Below, piece after piece: positions 7,660 to 15,883 of a stretch of 42,698 nucleotides of DNA. Each line of letters begins with the position of its first letter. Positions within the stretch are counted from its first letter, which is position 1. A program made the translations under genes and the position numbers. Below the pieces are notes generated by a model, which saw only the letters and a program-made list of their open reading frames with translations, was not told the DNA's origin and searched no databases. The stretch is from Anaerotignum sp. (lineage in GTDB: Bacteria > Bacillota > Clostridia > Lachnospirales > Anaerotignaceae), in contig JAHHTU010000020.1 in NCBI GenBank assembly GCA_020024455.1, positions 1 to 42,698 of the forward strand. Direction: 5' to 3'.

Positions 7660-7666
7660 AAAGCTA

Positions 7667-7695
7667 TTGACAGCGGACAATCGCCGTATTATAAT
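7667..7695 (+). promoter_or_regulatory. perfect consensus promoter of rplM-rpsI
   Basis: TTGACA (7667-7672) and TATAAT (7690-7695) are both perfect sigma-A boxes with the optimal 17-base spacer. Transcription should start near 7702. It is the strongest promoter in the window, fitting a ribosomal protein operon. Confidence 0.9.
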
Positions 7696-7701
7696 AAAAA
7701 A

Positions 7702-7858
7702 GCTGTATTTTGATTTTAGGACAATTTGTCTTAAATATATATTTCTCAAGGTGGGACTCAATAAGTTATGCCAAAAGGGCATAATGGAGATTGCAGCCAT
7801 ATTCCCGTATGGTTTGCAAAGTCAACGGGTCAACAAAAAATAATAAGGGAGGTAAAAG
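7702..7858 (+). promoter_or_regulatory. structured L13-type leader RNA upstream of rplM
   Basis: The roughly 160-base leader folds into several hairpins: TTATGCC (7766-7772) with GGCATAA (7778-7784), and a second element pairing CCATA (7797-7801) with TATGG (7808-7812) inside GCA/TGC. Its loop CCCG (7804-7807) can pair with CGGG (7826-7829), a possible pseudoknot just upstream of the ribosome binding site AAGGGAGG. Firmicutes commonly carry an L13 leader here that represses rplM-rpsI when free L13 binds. Position and layout fit that family; I have not matched it to a covariance model. Confidence 0.6.
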
Positions 7859-7862
7859 AACC

Positions 7863-8300
7863 ATGAGAACAACTTACATTGCCAAAGAAGCAGACATCGT
7901 AAAAAAATGGTATGTTGTTGATGCAACAGACTTGACTTTGGGCCGTTTGTCTTCTGAAATCGCAAACATTTTAAGAGGCAAAAACAAACCCCAGTATGCA
8001 CCAAACGTGGATATGGGTGATTACGTAATCGTAATCAATGCAGAAAAAATTGCTGTATCCGGTAAAAAATTGACACAGAAAATGTATCATCACCACACAG
8101 GTTACATGGGTGGTCTGAAATCTGTGAGATTGGACAAAATGCTGGAAACACACCCTGAAAGAGTTATCGAACACGCTGTAAAAGGTATGCTTCCTAAAAA
8201 CGCTCTGGGTAGAAAAATGTTCGGCAAATTGCACGTTTATGCAGGTGCAGAACATCCTCATGCAGCACAAAAACCCGAAGTACTGGAATTGAAATTTTAA
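7863..8300 (+). CDS. rplM: 50S ribosomal protein L13
   Basis: L13 is an early-assembling large-subunit protein. The 145-residue product carries VVDATDLTLGRLSSEIANIL, KMYHHHTGYMGG and the ending segment VIEHAVKGMLPKNALGRKMF. An upstream extension of the frame to 7791 lies in the leader RNA and has no conserved residues; ATG 7863 follows AAGGGAGG at 7846-7853. It is the first gene of the two-gene rplM-rpsI operon, transcribed from the promoter at 7667-7695 and probably autoregulated through its leader. Confidence 0.97.
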   Translation: MRTTYIAKEADIVKKWYVVDATDLTLGRLSSEIANILRGKNKPQYAPNVDMGDYVIVINAEKIAVSGKKLTQKMYHHHTGYMGGLKSVRLDKMLETHPERVIEHAVKGMLPKNALGRKMFGKLHVYAGAEHPHAAQKPEVLELKF

Positions 8301-8318
8301 TAGAAGGAGGAAGGCATA

Positions 8319-8711
8319 ATGGCAGCAGCTAGATATTACGGCACAGGCAGAAGAAAATCTTCCGTAGCAAGAGTATACTTAGTACCAGGTACTGGTAAAA
8401 TTACAATCAACAAAAGAGATATTGATGAATATTTTGGTCTGGAAACATTGAAATTGATTGTTCGTCAACCTTTGGAATTGACAACAACCATCACAAAATT
8501 CGATGTTTTGGTAAACGTGCATGGCGGTGGTTTCACAGGTCAGGCAGGTGCAATCAGACATGGTATTTCCAGAGCATTGTTGCAGGCTGATGGCGATTTC
8601 AGACCCGTTCTGAAAAAAGCCGGCTTCTTGACAAGAGACCCTCGTATGAAAGAAAGAAAGAAATATGGTCTCAAAGCAGCTCGTCGTGCTCCACAATTCT
8701 CCAAAAGATAA
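8319..8711 (+). CDS. rpsI: 30S ribosomal protein S9
   Basis: S9 is a small-subunit head protein whose C-terminal tail reaches the P-site tRNA. The 130-residue product has the normal YYGTGRRKSSVARVYLVPG start, GGGFTGQAGAIRHGISRALL in the middle and the basic tail ending in KAARRAPQFSKR. AGAAGGAGG at 8303-8311 is just upstream and the gene follows rplM by 18 bases. A terminator follows within 55 bases, so the operon has two genes. Confidence 0.98.
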   Translation: MAAARYYGTGRRKSSVARVYLVPGTGKITINKRDIDEYFGLETLKLIVRQPLELTTTITKFDVLVNVHGGGFTGQAGAIRHGISRALLQADGDFRPVLKKAGFLTRDPRMKERKKYGLKAARRAPQFSKR

Positions 8712-8731
8712 TTTTTTATTTTGGATATACA

Positions 8732-8764
8732 AAACCGTTCGATTTTTTATCGGACGGTTTTTTT
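8732..8764 (+). terminator. terminator after rpsI
   Basis: A 12-bp stem (8732-8743 with 8749-8760, one U-G pair) with a TTTTT loop is followed by a T-run to 8764. This is a clear intrinsic terminator that ends the rplM-rpsI operon. Confidence 0.92.
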
Positions 8765-8816
8765 ATGAAAAAGATTAACAAATTCTTTATATGCCCTCTA
8801 CATTTTGGAAAAAGTT

Positions 8817-8825
8817 TGGTATAAT
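8817..8825 (+). promoter_or_regulatory. extended -10 promoter
   Basis: TGGTATAAT forms a TGn-extended perfect -10 box (TATAAT at 8820-8825). The matching -35 position (TCTACA at 8797-8802) is poor, as is usual for extended -10 promoters. It would drive the two unknown genes that follow from a start near 8832. Confidence 0.6.
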
Positions 8826-8850
8826 AAGCAAAATGATATGGGGGGATAAG

Positions 8851-9678
8851 ATGAAACAAGAAACAATTTTGAGATTATCAATGCTATTGATTGTGACTGC
8901 TTGCATCATCAATGTGTATGTGTATCAAATGTCAAGATTAGACAGCCCCATATTTTTTACACATCAGTATGATAAAGTGTGGAATCATGCGGTATGGGAA
9001 GAAATTTCTCTCTATTATATTACCAATGTGGGGAGCAAAGACCATATAGAAAAAATTACATTTTTAGCAGAAGATGAAGAGCAGAATATGGAAGCAAAAG
9101 GCTTGCGGGAAATGGTTTCCAAGAGATATGGTATGTACGAGATTCGGCGTGTGAAAGCAATGTGCGTTGTCAGAAATCAGACAATGCTATCAGAAACGAT
9201 AGAATTTCAAACACAAGAAGGCAAAAAAGGGCAGGTAGATATTGGACATATCCATTTTCGTACCATGAGTCCGGGACACCAAGGCTATCCTTGCAATGTG
9301 TGTGATATTTCCATCAAACGAGACCAAGACGATGGAAAAGAATACTATCAAATTGTTGCAAATGAAGGGGTTACCTTTACATATATGGAACCAACCCTAT
9401 CCCCTATCAAATTGAGATTGTACACAAAAGAAGGAGAGCATATTCGATTTCCTTTGACGTTACAAAAGGGAGAAGTATTGCAATGTTATTTGGATTTGGA
9501 ATTTTCGGAAGATGAGCAAAATCGACATACAACAATTTTTGAAGTAGAGCCATGTTTGATTGGCATCACAGAAGATGGAAAACAAATCAAACAGGATTTC
9601 CATGGTGTGGTGCAAAGGATTACAAATTATCGTATTCCGGATATTTATAATATTTTGGAAGAAAAAGGGGCATTGTAG
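8851..9678 (+). CDS. hypothetical membrane-anchored protein
   Basis: I do not recognise this 275-residue protein. It has one N-terminal membrane anchor (about residues 7-25, LRLSMLLIVTACIINVYVYQ) and a large predicted extracytoplasmic, strand-rich domain with a Cys pair in YPCNVCDIS. No lipobox or catalytic motif is visible. The frame opens at 8791, but ATG 8851 behind a GGGGGG site (8840-8845) fits both the promoter position and the membrane anchor. Only 3 bases separate it from the next gene, so the two form an operon between the promoter at 8817-8825 and the terminator at 10181-10215. A surface or sensing role is a guess from topology. Confidence 0.75.
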   Translation: MKQETILRLSMLLIVTACIINVYVYQMSRLDSPIFFTHQYDKVWNHAVWEEISLYYITNVGSKDHIEKITFLAEDEEQNMEAKGLREMVSKRYGMYEIRRVKAMCVVRNQTMLSETIEFQTQEGKKGQVDIGHIHFRTMSPGHQGYPCNVCDISIKRDQDDGKEYYQIVANEGVTFTYMEPTLSPIKLRLYTKEGEHIRFPLTLQKGEVLQCYLDLEFSEDEQNRHTTIFEVEPCLIGITEDGKQIKQDFHGVVQRITNYRIPDIYNILEEKGAL

Positions 9679-9681
9679 AAT

Positions 9682-10173
9682 ATGGTATATGTCAGAAATT
9701 TATTGATATTGGGTTGTGCATTACTTTTTTTGGATTATGATGTGTATAGAATCAATATTTGTCCGGATTGGCTTGGATATTTGCTTTGTTTTATTGCCAT
9801 TTACCATATGCCACAACCCAAAAGGGTATATAAACTGGAAATTGTTTCTGTCATGCTGGTGATTTGTTGTATCGGTTTGGAATTGATGCGGTTTTATATC
9901 GCAAATTTAATCATTATATGGGAATTCAGTATTTTTATTATGATGTTGGATTTGATATTGTTTTATGAAATTGGTATGTGGATTTATAAACAAACGGAAG
10001 AACCGACATTACCAACAAAAATGAAAATATGTTTGCTGATTGGTACTGTGGCTACATTGAGTAGATGTTTGGCAGTGAATATTCCCGTACTATACTGGGC
10101 GATGATATTTTTTGCTCTGTTGTATCGGTTATATTTTCTTTATGGGATTTGTTGTTTTTTGAAAAATGTATGA
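9682..10173 (+). CDS. hypothetical integral membrane protein
   Basis: This 163-residue protein is mostly hydrophobic, with about five predicted membrane spans (near 5-17, 28-43, 53-70, 72-98 and 115-160). A short charged loop, YRINICPDWLGYLL near residues 22-35, resembles the Asp-x-x-Pro-Asp-x-x-Gly-Tyr motif seen in a set of small uncharacterised Firmicutes membrane proteins; this link is from memory and tentative. It follows the anchored protein at 8851 by 3 bases and probably works with it. No enzymatic or transport signature is seen. Confidence 0.75.
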   Translation: MVYVRNLLILGCALLFLDYDVYRINICPDWLGYLLCFIAIYHMPQPKRVYKLEIVSVMLVICCIGLELMRFYIANLIIIWEFSIFIMMLDLILFYEIGMWIYKQTEEPTLPTKMKICLLIGTVATLSRCLAVNIPVLYWAMIFFALLYRLYFLYGICCFLKNV

Positions 10174-10180
10174 AAGACAG

Positions 10181-10215
10181 AAAGAGATTTATTTGAAAAA
10201 ATAAATCTTTTTTTT
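10181..10215 (+). terminator. terminator after the unknown membrane gene pair
   Basis: AGATTTATT (10185-10193) pairs with AATAAATCT (10200-10208), extendable by outer A-T and G-U pairs, and a run of T continues to 10215. It separates the unknown pair from the MarR operon. Confidence 0.85.
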
Positions 10216-10249
10216 GGATTAAAAATTTCATTAGAATACAGACAATGGA

Positions 10250-10277
10250 TTGACTTTTTTTTTGGAAGGCGTATAAT
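10250..10277 (+). promoter_or_regulatory. promoter of the MarR-ABC exporter operon
   Basis: TTGACT (10250-10255) and a perfect TATAAT (10272-10277) are separated by 16 bases, the first part of the spacer being a T-run. The imperfect inverted repeat TTTGATGGCTAACAAA (10294-10309), just after the expected start, is a possible binding site for the MarR protein encoded next. Confidence 0.75.
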
Positions 10278-10332
10278 GTTTCCTGCAAAACAGTTTGATG
10301 GCTAACAAATAAAATGGAAGGGAACGTTTCTG

Positions 10333-10782
10333 ATGGGAAGTGAGAAAACAGTTGTGTTGTTGCACCATTTGGCAAATATTTTTTTTCGGGAATTGGACGC
10401 AATGAATAGCGAAATGTTAGGAGAGAGTGTGACAGGGCAGAATATGCTGGTGATTGGGTATTTGGCTTGCCGCAAAGAAGATACATATCAAAAGGATTTG
10501 GAAACACATTTTGGTGTACGTCGCTCCACCATATCAAAAGTCTTGCGTTTGATGCAGGAAAAAGGCATGATTGCAAGAGAAGGTGTCAGGGAAGATGCAA
10601 GATTGAAAAAAATCATATTGACAGAAAAAGGCTGGAAAATTTACCATTTGGCAGCAGATAATATTGAAATTTTAAATCAAAGACTATATCAAAATATTTC
10701 GCAGGAAGAACAAGCCGTATTTTTGGAAATTTTGAAAAAAATGAAAGACAATATGGGTTGTTGCAAACAAAACATGGAGTAG
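10333..10782 (+). CDS. MarR-family transcriptional regulator
   Basis: This is a 149-residue winged-helix regulator. Residues about 48-110 hold the helix-turn-helix and wing: TYQKDLETHFGVRRSTISKV, then LMQEKGMIARE, and the wing ARLKKIILTEKG. Flanking helices would form the dimer interface. MarR proteins usually repress linked efflux genes until a small aromatic or drug-like ligand binds. The gene is followed after 28 bases by two ABC exporter half-genes, so it is probably their autoregulated local repressor. The start at ATG 10333 is preceded by a modest GGAAGGGA site and a leader of about 45 bases. Confidence 0.9.
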   Translation: MGSEKTVVLLHHLANIFFRELDAMNSEMLGESVTGQNMLVIGYLACRKEDTYQKDLETHFGVRRSTISKVLRLMQEKGMIAREGVREDARLKKIILTEKGWKIYHLAADNIEILNQRLYQNISQEEQAVFLEILKKMKDNMGCCKQNME

Positions 10783-10810
10783 TATGGAAAGAAAAGGAGG
10801 TTTTTTCAAT

Positions 10811-12559
10811 ATGATACGAACATTATTGAAAAGTGTCAGAGAGTACAAAAAAAGTTCTTTATTATCACCGTTGTTTGTCACATTGGAAGTGGTTTTGGAA
10901 GTGCTGATTCCAATGTTGATGGCACAGTTGATTGATTTCGGGATTGAAGCGGGGAATATGCAGTATATCCTAAAAATGGGATTGGCACTGGTGGTTTGTT
11001 GTTTGGTTTCGTTGTTGTTTGGGGCATTATCCGGAAAATTTGCGGCAGAGGCGTCCGCCGGGTTTGCAAAAAATTTGCGTTCAGATATGTATGATAAAGT
11101 GCAGACATATTCTTTTTCCAATATAGACAAATTTTCCGCAGCAAGTATTGTCACCCGTTTGACAACGGATATTACCAATATACAAAACTCATATCAGATG
11201 GCAATTCGTATTGCGGTACGTTCTCCGATTATGATGGTGTTTGCGTTGTTTATGGCATTTCGTGTGAATGCCGCATTAGCACCGATTTTTGTGATTGCAT
11301 TACCGATTTTGGGATTTGGGATTTGGTTGATTGTACGAAATGCAAAACCCATTTTTGAGCGTGTATTTTTCACATATGATGCACTGAATAATGTGGTGCA
11401 GGAAAATTTGCATGGTATTCGTGTGGTCAAATCCTTTGTCAGAGAAGAACATGAAACAGAAAAATTTTGTGCGGTATCCAATCATATTTATCAGGATTTT
11501 TCAAAAGCAGAAAAGATATTGGCGTTTGGTTCTCCCTTGATGCAGTTTTGTGCATATGGTTGTATGTTGTTGATTTCATGGTTGGGAGCAAAGTTGATTA
11601 TCGCCTCCGGCAACAATCCTGCCATTGGTATGACAACAGGGGATTTGGCAAGTATGTTTTCTTATACCATGCAGATTTTAATGAGTTTGATGATGTTTTC
11701 CATGGTGCTTGTGATGATTACCATTTCTTATGCTTCTATGGAACGTGCAGAGGAAATATTGAAAGAAGAAAGTGATATCCATAATCCGGAAAATCCGATT
11801 TATGACGTAGCAGATGGTAGTATTGTATTTGATAATGTGGATTTTCAGTATGGAGAACACGCAGATGAGTTGTGTTTAAATCACATCAATTTGACCATAC
11901 CGTCAGGGGCAACGGTGGGCATTATCGGTGGTACGGGCAGTGCAAAAAGTACATTGGTACAACTTATTCCAAGATTGTACGATGTGACAAAGGGTTGTGT
12001 CAAAGTGGGTGGTAAAGATGTACGGGCATATGATTTGGAATCATTGCGAAAAGAAGTGGCAATGGTATTGCAAAAAAATGAGCTGTTTTCCGGTACAATC
12101 AAAGAAAATTTGCGTTGGGGCAAAGAAGATGCCACAGACGCAGAAATGGAACACGTCTGCAAATTGGCACAAGCCGATGATTTTATACAGAAGTTTCCGG
12201 AAGGATATGACACATATATTGAACAAGGTGGTGCAAATGTTTCCGGTGGACAAAAACAAAGACTTTGTATTGCAAGGGCATTGCTCAAAAAACCTAAAAT
12301 ATTGATATTGGACGACTCCACCAGTGCAGTGGATACCAAAACAGATGCCTTCATTCGCAAAGCATTTGCAGAGGAAATCCCAAACACCACAAAAATCATC
12401 ATTGCACAAAGAATTTCTTCCATAGAACACGCCGATATGATATTGGTATTGGACAATGGGAAAATCAATGGGGTAGGTACACATAAGCAGTTGTTAAAAA
12501 CAAATGCAATTTATCAAGAAGTATATACATCACAACAAAAAGGAGGTATCGAGGAATGA
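10811..12559 (+). CDS. ABC exporter half-transporter with degenerate ATP site
   Basis: This 582-residue half-transporter has an N-terminal six-span exporter domain (about 1-320) and a C-terminal nucleotide-binding domain. Walker A is GGTGSAKST (373-381), with Ala in place of the last Gly; the signature is VSGGQKQR. Walker B ends in DDS, so the position of the catalytic Glu is Asp502, and the switch His is replaced by Gln533 (IAQRISS). These are hallmarks of the degenerate half of heterodimeric exporters such as TM287/288 or BmrCD. ATG 10811 with AAGGAGG at 10795-10801 is preferred over an upstream ATG at 10784. It overlaps its partner gene by 4 bases (ATGA). The substrate is probably a drug or lipid-like compound, by context. 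Confidence 0.92.
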   Translation: MIRTLLKSVREYKKSSLLSPLFVTLEVVLEVLIPMLMAQLIDFGIEAGNMQYILKMGLALVVCCLVSLLFGALSGKFAAEASAGFAKNLRSDMYDKVQTYSFSNIDKFSAASIVTRLTTDITNIQNSYQMAIRIAVRSPIMMVFALFMAFRVNAALAPIFVIALPILGFGIWLIVRNAKPIFERVFFTYDALNNVVQENLHGIRVVKSFVREEHETEKFCAVSNHIYQDFSKAEKILAFGSPLMQFCAYGCMLLISWLGAKLIIASGNNPAIGMTTGDLASMFSYTMQILMSLMMFSMVLVMITISYASMERAEEILKEESDIHNPENPIYDVADGSIVFDNVDFQYGEHADELCLNHINLTIPSGATVGIIGGTGSAKSTLVQLIPRLYDVTKGCVKVGGKDVRAYDLESLRKEVAMVLQKNELFSGTIKENLRWGKEDATDAEMEHVCKLAQADDFIQKFPEGYDTYIEQGGANVSGGQKQRLCIARALLKKPKILILDDSTSAVDTKTDAFIRKAFAEEIPNTTKIIIAQRISSIEHADMILVLDNGKINGVGTHKQLLKTNAIYQEVYTSQQKGGIEE

Positions 12560-14451
12560 GTAAAAAAAATGAAAAAACCGTCCCTGTCGGACGACCAAAA
12601 TTGGAAAAAGAACCTCTGAAACGTTTGATGGTTTATATCAAAAAATATAAATTGCGGTTTGGGTTGGTATTGGTTTGTATTTTGTTAAGCTCTGTTTGCG
12701 GTGTGATGGGTTCTATGTTTTTGCGTGTGGTGATTGATGATTATATCACGCCGTTGTTGCAGACAGCTACACCCGAATTTGCCGGATTGTTTCGGGCGGT
12801 TTGTGTGATGGCAGGTGTGTATTTGATTGGGCTGCTGAGTACATTTTTATATAATTTCAACATGGTTGTCATATCACAAGGGGTTTTGAAAGAAATTCGT
12901 GACACATTGTTTGCACATATGCAAAAATTGCCGATACGTTATTTTGATACCCATACCCATGGGGATATTATGAGCCGCTATACCAACGATATTGATACAT
13001 TGCGACAGATGATTTCCCAAAGCATTCCGCAAATGTTTTCCTCGGTTGTGACGATTGTATCCGTATTTTGTGCGATGGTGTATACCAGTATCTATTTGAC
13101 ATTGCTTGTGGTTGTGTTTATGGTTTTGGTGATGTATTGCATGAAATATATTGCAGGACACAGCGGCAGATATTTTGTCAAACAACAAGAAGCCTTGGGA
13201 GATATGAATGGGTATATCGAAGAAATGATACATGGGCAAAAAGTGGTCAAAGTATTTTGCCATGAAGAAAAAGCAAAAGCAGTTTTTGCACAAAAAAATG
13301 AAAAACTCTGTGATTGTGCAACAAAAGCAAACCAATATGCCAACATATTGATGCCGATTATGATGAACTTGGGCAATTTACAATATGTGCTGATTGCCAT
13401 TGTAGGCGGTACATTGGCATTGCATGGCATAGGTAGTTTGACATTGGGTGCGATTGTTTCTTTTTTGCAGTTATCCAAAAGTTTTTCCACGCCCATCAGC
13501 CAAGTTTCCCAACAAATCAATTCTGTGGTGATGGCATTGGCAGGTGCAAAACGTGTGTTTACATTGTTAGATGAGCAAGAGGAAACAGACGACGGATATG
13601 TGACATTGGTTAATGCAAGATATGATGAAAACGGAAATTTGCAGGAATGTGCAAACCATACAGGGCTTTGGGCATGGAAACACCCCCATACAGACGGCAG
13701 TGTCAGTTATGTGGAACTAAAAGGGGATATTCGTTTCTTTGATGTGGATTTTGGCTATACAGAAGAAAAAATGATATTGCACAATATCACATTATATGCA
13801 AAACCGGGGCAGAAAGTGGCGTTTGTGGGGGCAACCGGTGCAGGCAAAACCACGATTACCAATTTGATTAACCGTTTTTATGATTTGGCAGATGGGAAAA
13901 TCCGATATGATGGCATCAATATCAATAAAATCAAAAAAGAAGATTTGCGGCATTCTTTGGGGATTGTGTTGCAAGATGTCAATTTGTTTACGGGTACGGT
14001 GATGGAAAATATCCGTTATGGAAATTTGCAGGCAACTGACGAGGAATGCATTGCGGCAGCAAAATTGGCAAATGCAGACGGGTTTATCCATATGTTGCCG
14101 GACGGGTACCAGACGGTATTGTCGGGCGATGGTTCCGGACTTTCCCAAGGACAAAGACAACTGCTTTCCATTGCAAGAGCGGCTGTGGCAAATCCACCTG
14201 TGATGATATTAGATGAAGCCACTTCTTCCATTGACACCAGAACAGAGGCGATTGTCCAAAGAGGTATGGACGCATTGATGAAAGGCAGAACGGTTTTTGT
14301 CATTGCACATAGATTGTCTACGGTACAAAATGCAGATGTAATTATGGTATTGGAGCAGGGACATATCATGGAAAGAGGTACACATGAACAACTGATTGCA
14401 GAAAAAGGAAAATACTATCAATTATATACGGGAGCATTTGAATTGGAGTAA
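12556..14451 (+). CDS. ABC exporter half-transporter with canonical ATP site
   Basis: This is the 631-residue partner of the preceding gene. The exporter membrane domain fills about residues 30-340. A 40-50 residue linker rich in polar residues (about 345-390) precedes the nucleotide-binding domain, which shows Walker A GATGAGKTT (425-433), signature LSQGQRQ, Walker B ILDEATS with catalytic Glu554 and switch His585 (IAHRLST). All catalytic residues are intact, complementing the degenerate partner so that one of the two composite sites hydrolyses ATP. The LSQGQ form of the signature is usual for this half. No clear terminator follows; the stop is at 14449-14451. Confidence 0.93.
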   Translation: MSKKNEKTVPVGRPKLEKEPLKRLMVYIKKYKLRFGLVLVCILLSSVCGVMGSMFLRVVIDDYITPLLQTATPEFAGLFRAVCVMAGVYLIGLLSTFLYNFNMVVISQGVLKEIRDTLFAHMQKLPIRYFDTHTHGDIMSRYTNDIDTLRQMISQSIPQMFSSVVTIVSVFCAMVYTSIYLTLLVVVFMVLVMYCMKYIAGHSGRYFVKQQEALGDMNGYIEEMIHGQKVVKVFCHEEKAKAVFAQKNEKLCDCATKANQYANILMPIMMNLGNLQYVLIAIVGGTLALHGIGSLTLGAIVSFLQLSKSFSTPISQVSQQINSVVMALAGAKRVFTLLDEQEETDDGYVTLVNARYDENGNLQECANHTGLWAWKHPHTDGSVSYVELKGDIRFFDVDFGYTEEKMILHNITLYAKPGQKVAFVGATGAGKTTITNLINRFYDLADGKIRYDGININKIKKEDLRHSLGIVLQDVNLFTGTVMENIRYGNLQATDEECIAAAKLANADGFIHMLPDGYQTVLSGDGSGLSQGQRQLLSIARAAVANPPVMILDEATSSIDTRTEAIVQRGMDALMKGRTVFVIAHRLSTVQNADVIMVLEQGHIMERGTHEQLIAEKGKYYQLYTGAFELE

Positions 14452-14487
14452 TTTTTTGGCAGAACGTTTGGATAGAAAAACAATTTC

Positions 14488-14517
14488 TTGCAAAGAGCAA
14501 ACAAGTTATGATATACT
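14488..14517 (+). promoter_or_regulatory. candidate promoter of the xanthine dehydrogenase operon
   Basis: TTGCAA (14488-14493) and TATACT (14512-14517) have an 18-base spacer. The leader that follows (about 100 bases) contains the inverted repeat TGCCAAATT (14527-14535) with AATTTGGCA (14552-14560), a 9-bp stem with a 16-base loop. The stem could be an operator or RNA element; no purine aptamer signature is present here. Confidence 0.5.
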
Positions 14518-14624
14518 CACAAATAGTGCCAAATTACAAGATATATTGGAAAATTTGGCAAGAAAATAAAATATATGGCGAATATGATTTTGTAGCATAT
14601 AAAAAAGAGGGGGAGAAGCAAACT

Positions 14625-15437
14625 ATGTTTACCATCGGAAATTATGTTAAGGTTTCCAGTTTGGAAGAAGCATACGAGTTGAACCAGAAAAAATCCAATG
14701 TGGTTTTTGGTGGTGGTGTATGGTTGCGTTTGGGCAAAAAACATATCCAAACCGCCATTGATTTGTCTAATTTGGGCTTGGATACCATCACAGAGGACGA
14801 AAATGAGTTTTCCATTGGTGCTATGGTGCGTTTGCGTCAGTTGGAAACACACAAAGGCATTGATGCTTATACCAAAGGAGCTGTCAAAGAAAGTTTGCGT
14901 CATATTGTTGGGGTACAAATGCGAAATTGTGCAACCGTTGGCGGCAGTATATTCGCTAGATTTGGATTCTCTGATATTTTGGCTTGTTTGCTGGCGTTTG
15001 ATTGCGATGTGGAATTGTATCAAGCGGGTAGAATTTCTTTGCAGGCATTTGCAACCATGCAAAAAGACAATGATATTTTGGTGCGTGTGATTTTGAAAAA
15101 AACACCCGTAGAAGCCGTATATTTGTCACAAAGAAATACAGCAACCGATTTTCCTGTGGTTTCTTGTGCGGTGGCAAAACATACAGATGGGATATATGCA
15201 GTGGTGGGGGCAAGACCTTGTCAGCCGGTGATTGTAAAAGATACAGCAGGCATTTTGGAACACCCTTGTGCAGAACAAATACAAGAATTTGCGACACAGG
15301 CGGCAGAAGGGATTGCATTTGCAGATAACACCAGAGCAAGTGCAACATATCGTAGACACGTTGCGGGTGTTTTGATAAAAAGAGGCGTAACACAACTTTT
15401 GGGAGGTGACAAATCATGCAAATCAAATTACGTTTGA
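14625..15437 (+). CDS. xdhB: xanthine dehydrogenase-type FAD-binding subunit
   Basis: This 270-residue flavoprotein subunit passes electrons from the iron-sulfur subunit to NAD or another acceptor. The FAD-binding motifs are FGGGVWLRLG (about 28-37) and ATVGGSI (about 103-109), followed by the CO dehydrogenase flavoprotein C-terminal region. The open frame reaches back to 14508, but ATG 14625 after a GAGGGGGAG site gives the usual length and N-terminus. It is the first of three hydroxylase genes and overlaps the iron-sulfur subunit gene by 22 bases. Together with guanine deaminase nearby, purine is the most likely substrate class; nicotinate or another heterocycle is possible. Confidence 0.88.
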   Translation: MFTIGNYVKVSSLEEAYELNQKKSNVVFGGGVWLRLGKKHIQTAIDLSNLGLDTITEDENEFSIGAMVRLRQLETHKGIDAYTKGAVKESLRHIVGVQMRNCATVGGSIFARFGFSDILACLLAFDCDVELYQAGRISLQAFATMQKDNDILVRVILKKTPVEAVYLSQRNTATDFPVVSCAVAKHTDGIYAVVGARPCQPVIVKDTAGILEHPCAEQIQEFATQAAEGIAFADNTRASATYRRHVAGVLIKRGVTQLLGGDKSCKSNYV

Positions 15438-15883
15438 ACAAACAGGAAGTGACCGCTGATGTTGCACCCGATTTGGTGTTGTTGGATTTTGTGAGAGAGC
15501 AAGGTTGTTACAGTGTCAAAAGAGGTTGCGAAACGTCTAACTGTGGACTGTGTACCGTTTTGATGGACAACAGACCGATTTTGTCTTGCTCCACATTGGC
15601 AGTGCAGGCAGATGGGCATGATGTTGTGACGATGGAAGGTTGTCAGGAAGCGGCAGAAGAATTTGGGGCATTTTTGGCAGACCAAGGTGCGGAACAATGT
15701 GGGTTTTGCAGTCCCGGATTTATTATGAATGTATTGGCAATGTGTCAAGAAATGGAAAACCCCACAGATGATGAAATCAGAGAATATTTGGCTGGGAATT
15801 TGTGCCGCTGTTCCGGTTATCAGGGACAGTTGCGTGCCATTCACCAATATATTGCATACAAAAGAGGGGAGGAACAAGTATGA
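15416..15883 (+). CDS. xdhC: xanthine dehydrogenase-type [2Fe-2S] subunit
   Basis: This 155-residue small subunit carries both iron-sulfur clusters that link the molybdenum centre to FAD. The plant-ferredoxin-like domain has Cys38, Cys43, Cys46 and Cys58 (GCETSNCGLC with the last Cys in LSCS). The all-helical domain has Cys95, Cys98, Cys130 and Cys132 (QCGFCSPG and NLCRCSGY). All eight ligands are present and length is normal. The start overlaps xdhB by 22 bases and the TGA overlaps the ATG of the molybdenum subunit, so subunit synthesis is coupled. Confidence 0.95.
   Translation: MQIKLRLNKQEVTADVAPDLVLLDFVREQGCYSVKRGCETSNCGLCTVLMDNRPILSCSTLAVQADGHDVVTMEGCQEAAEEFGAFLADQGAEQCGFCSPGFIMNVLAMCQEMENPTDDEIREYLAGNLCRCSGYQGQLRAIHQYIAYKRGEEQV

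Noticed and set aside
14518..14624. Second purine riboswitch before the xanthine dehydrogenase operon
   Set aside because: The leader lacks the GTTTCTAC-type junction and the P1 and P3 elements seen at 18811-18881.
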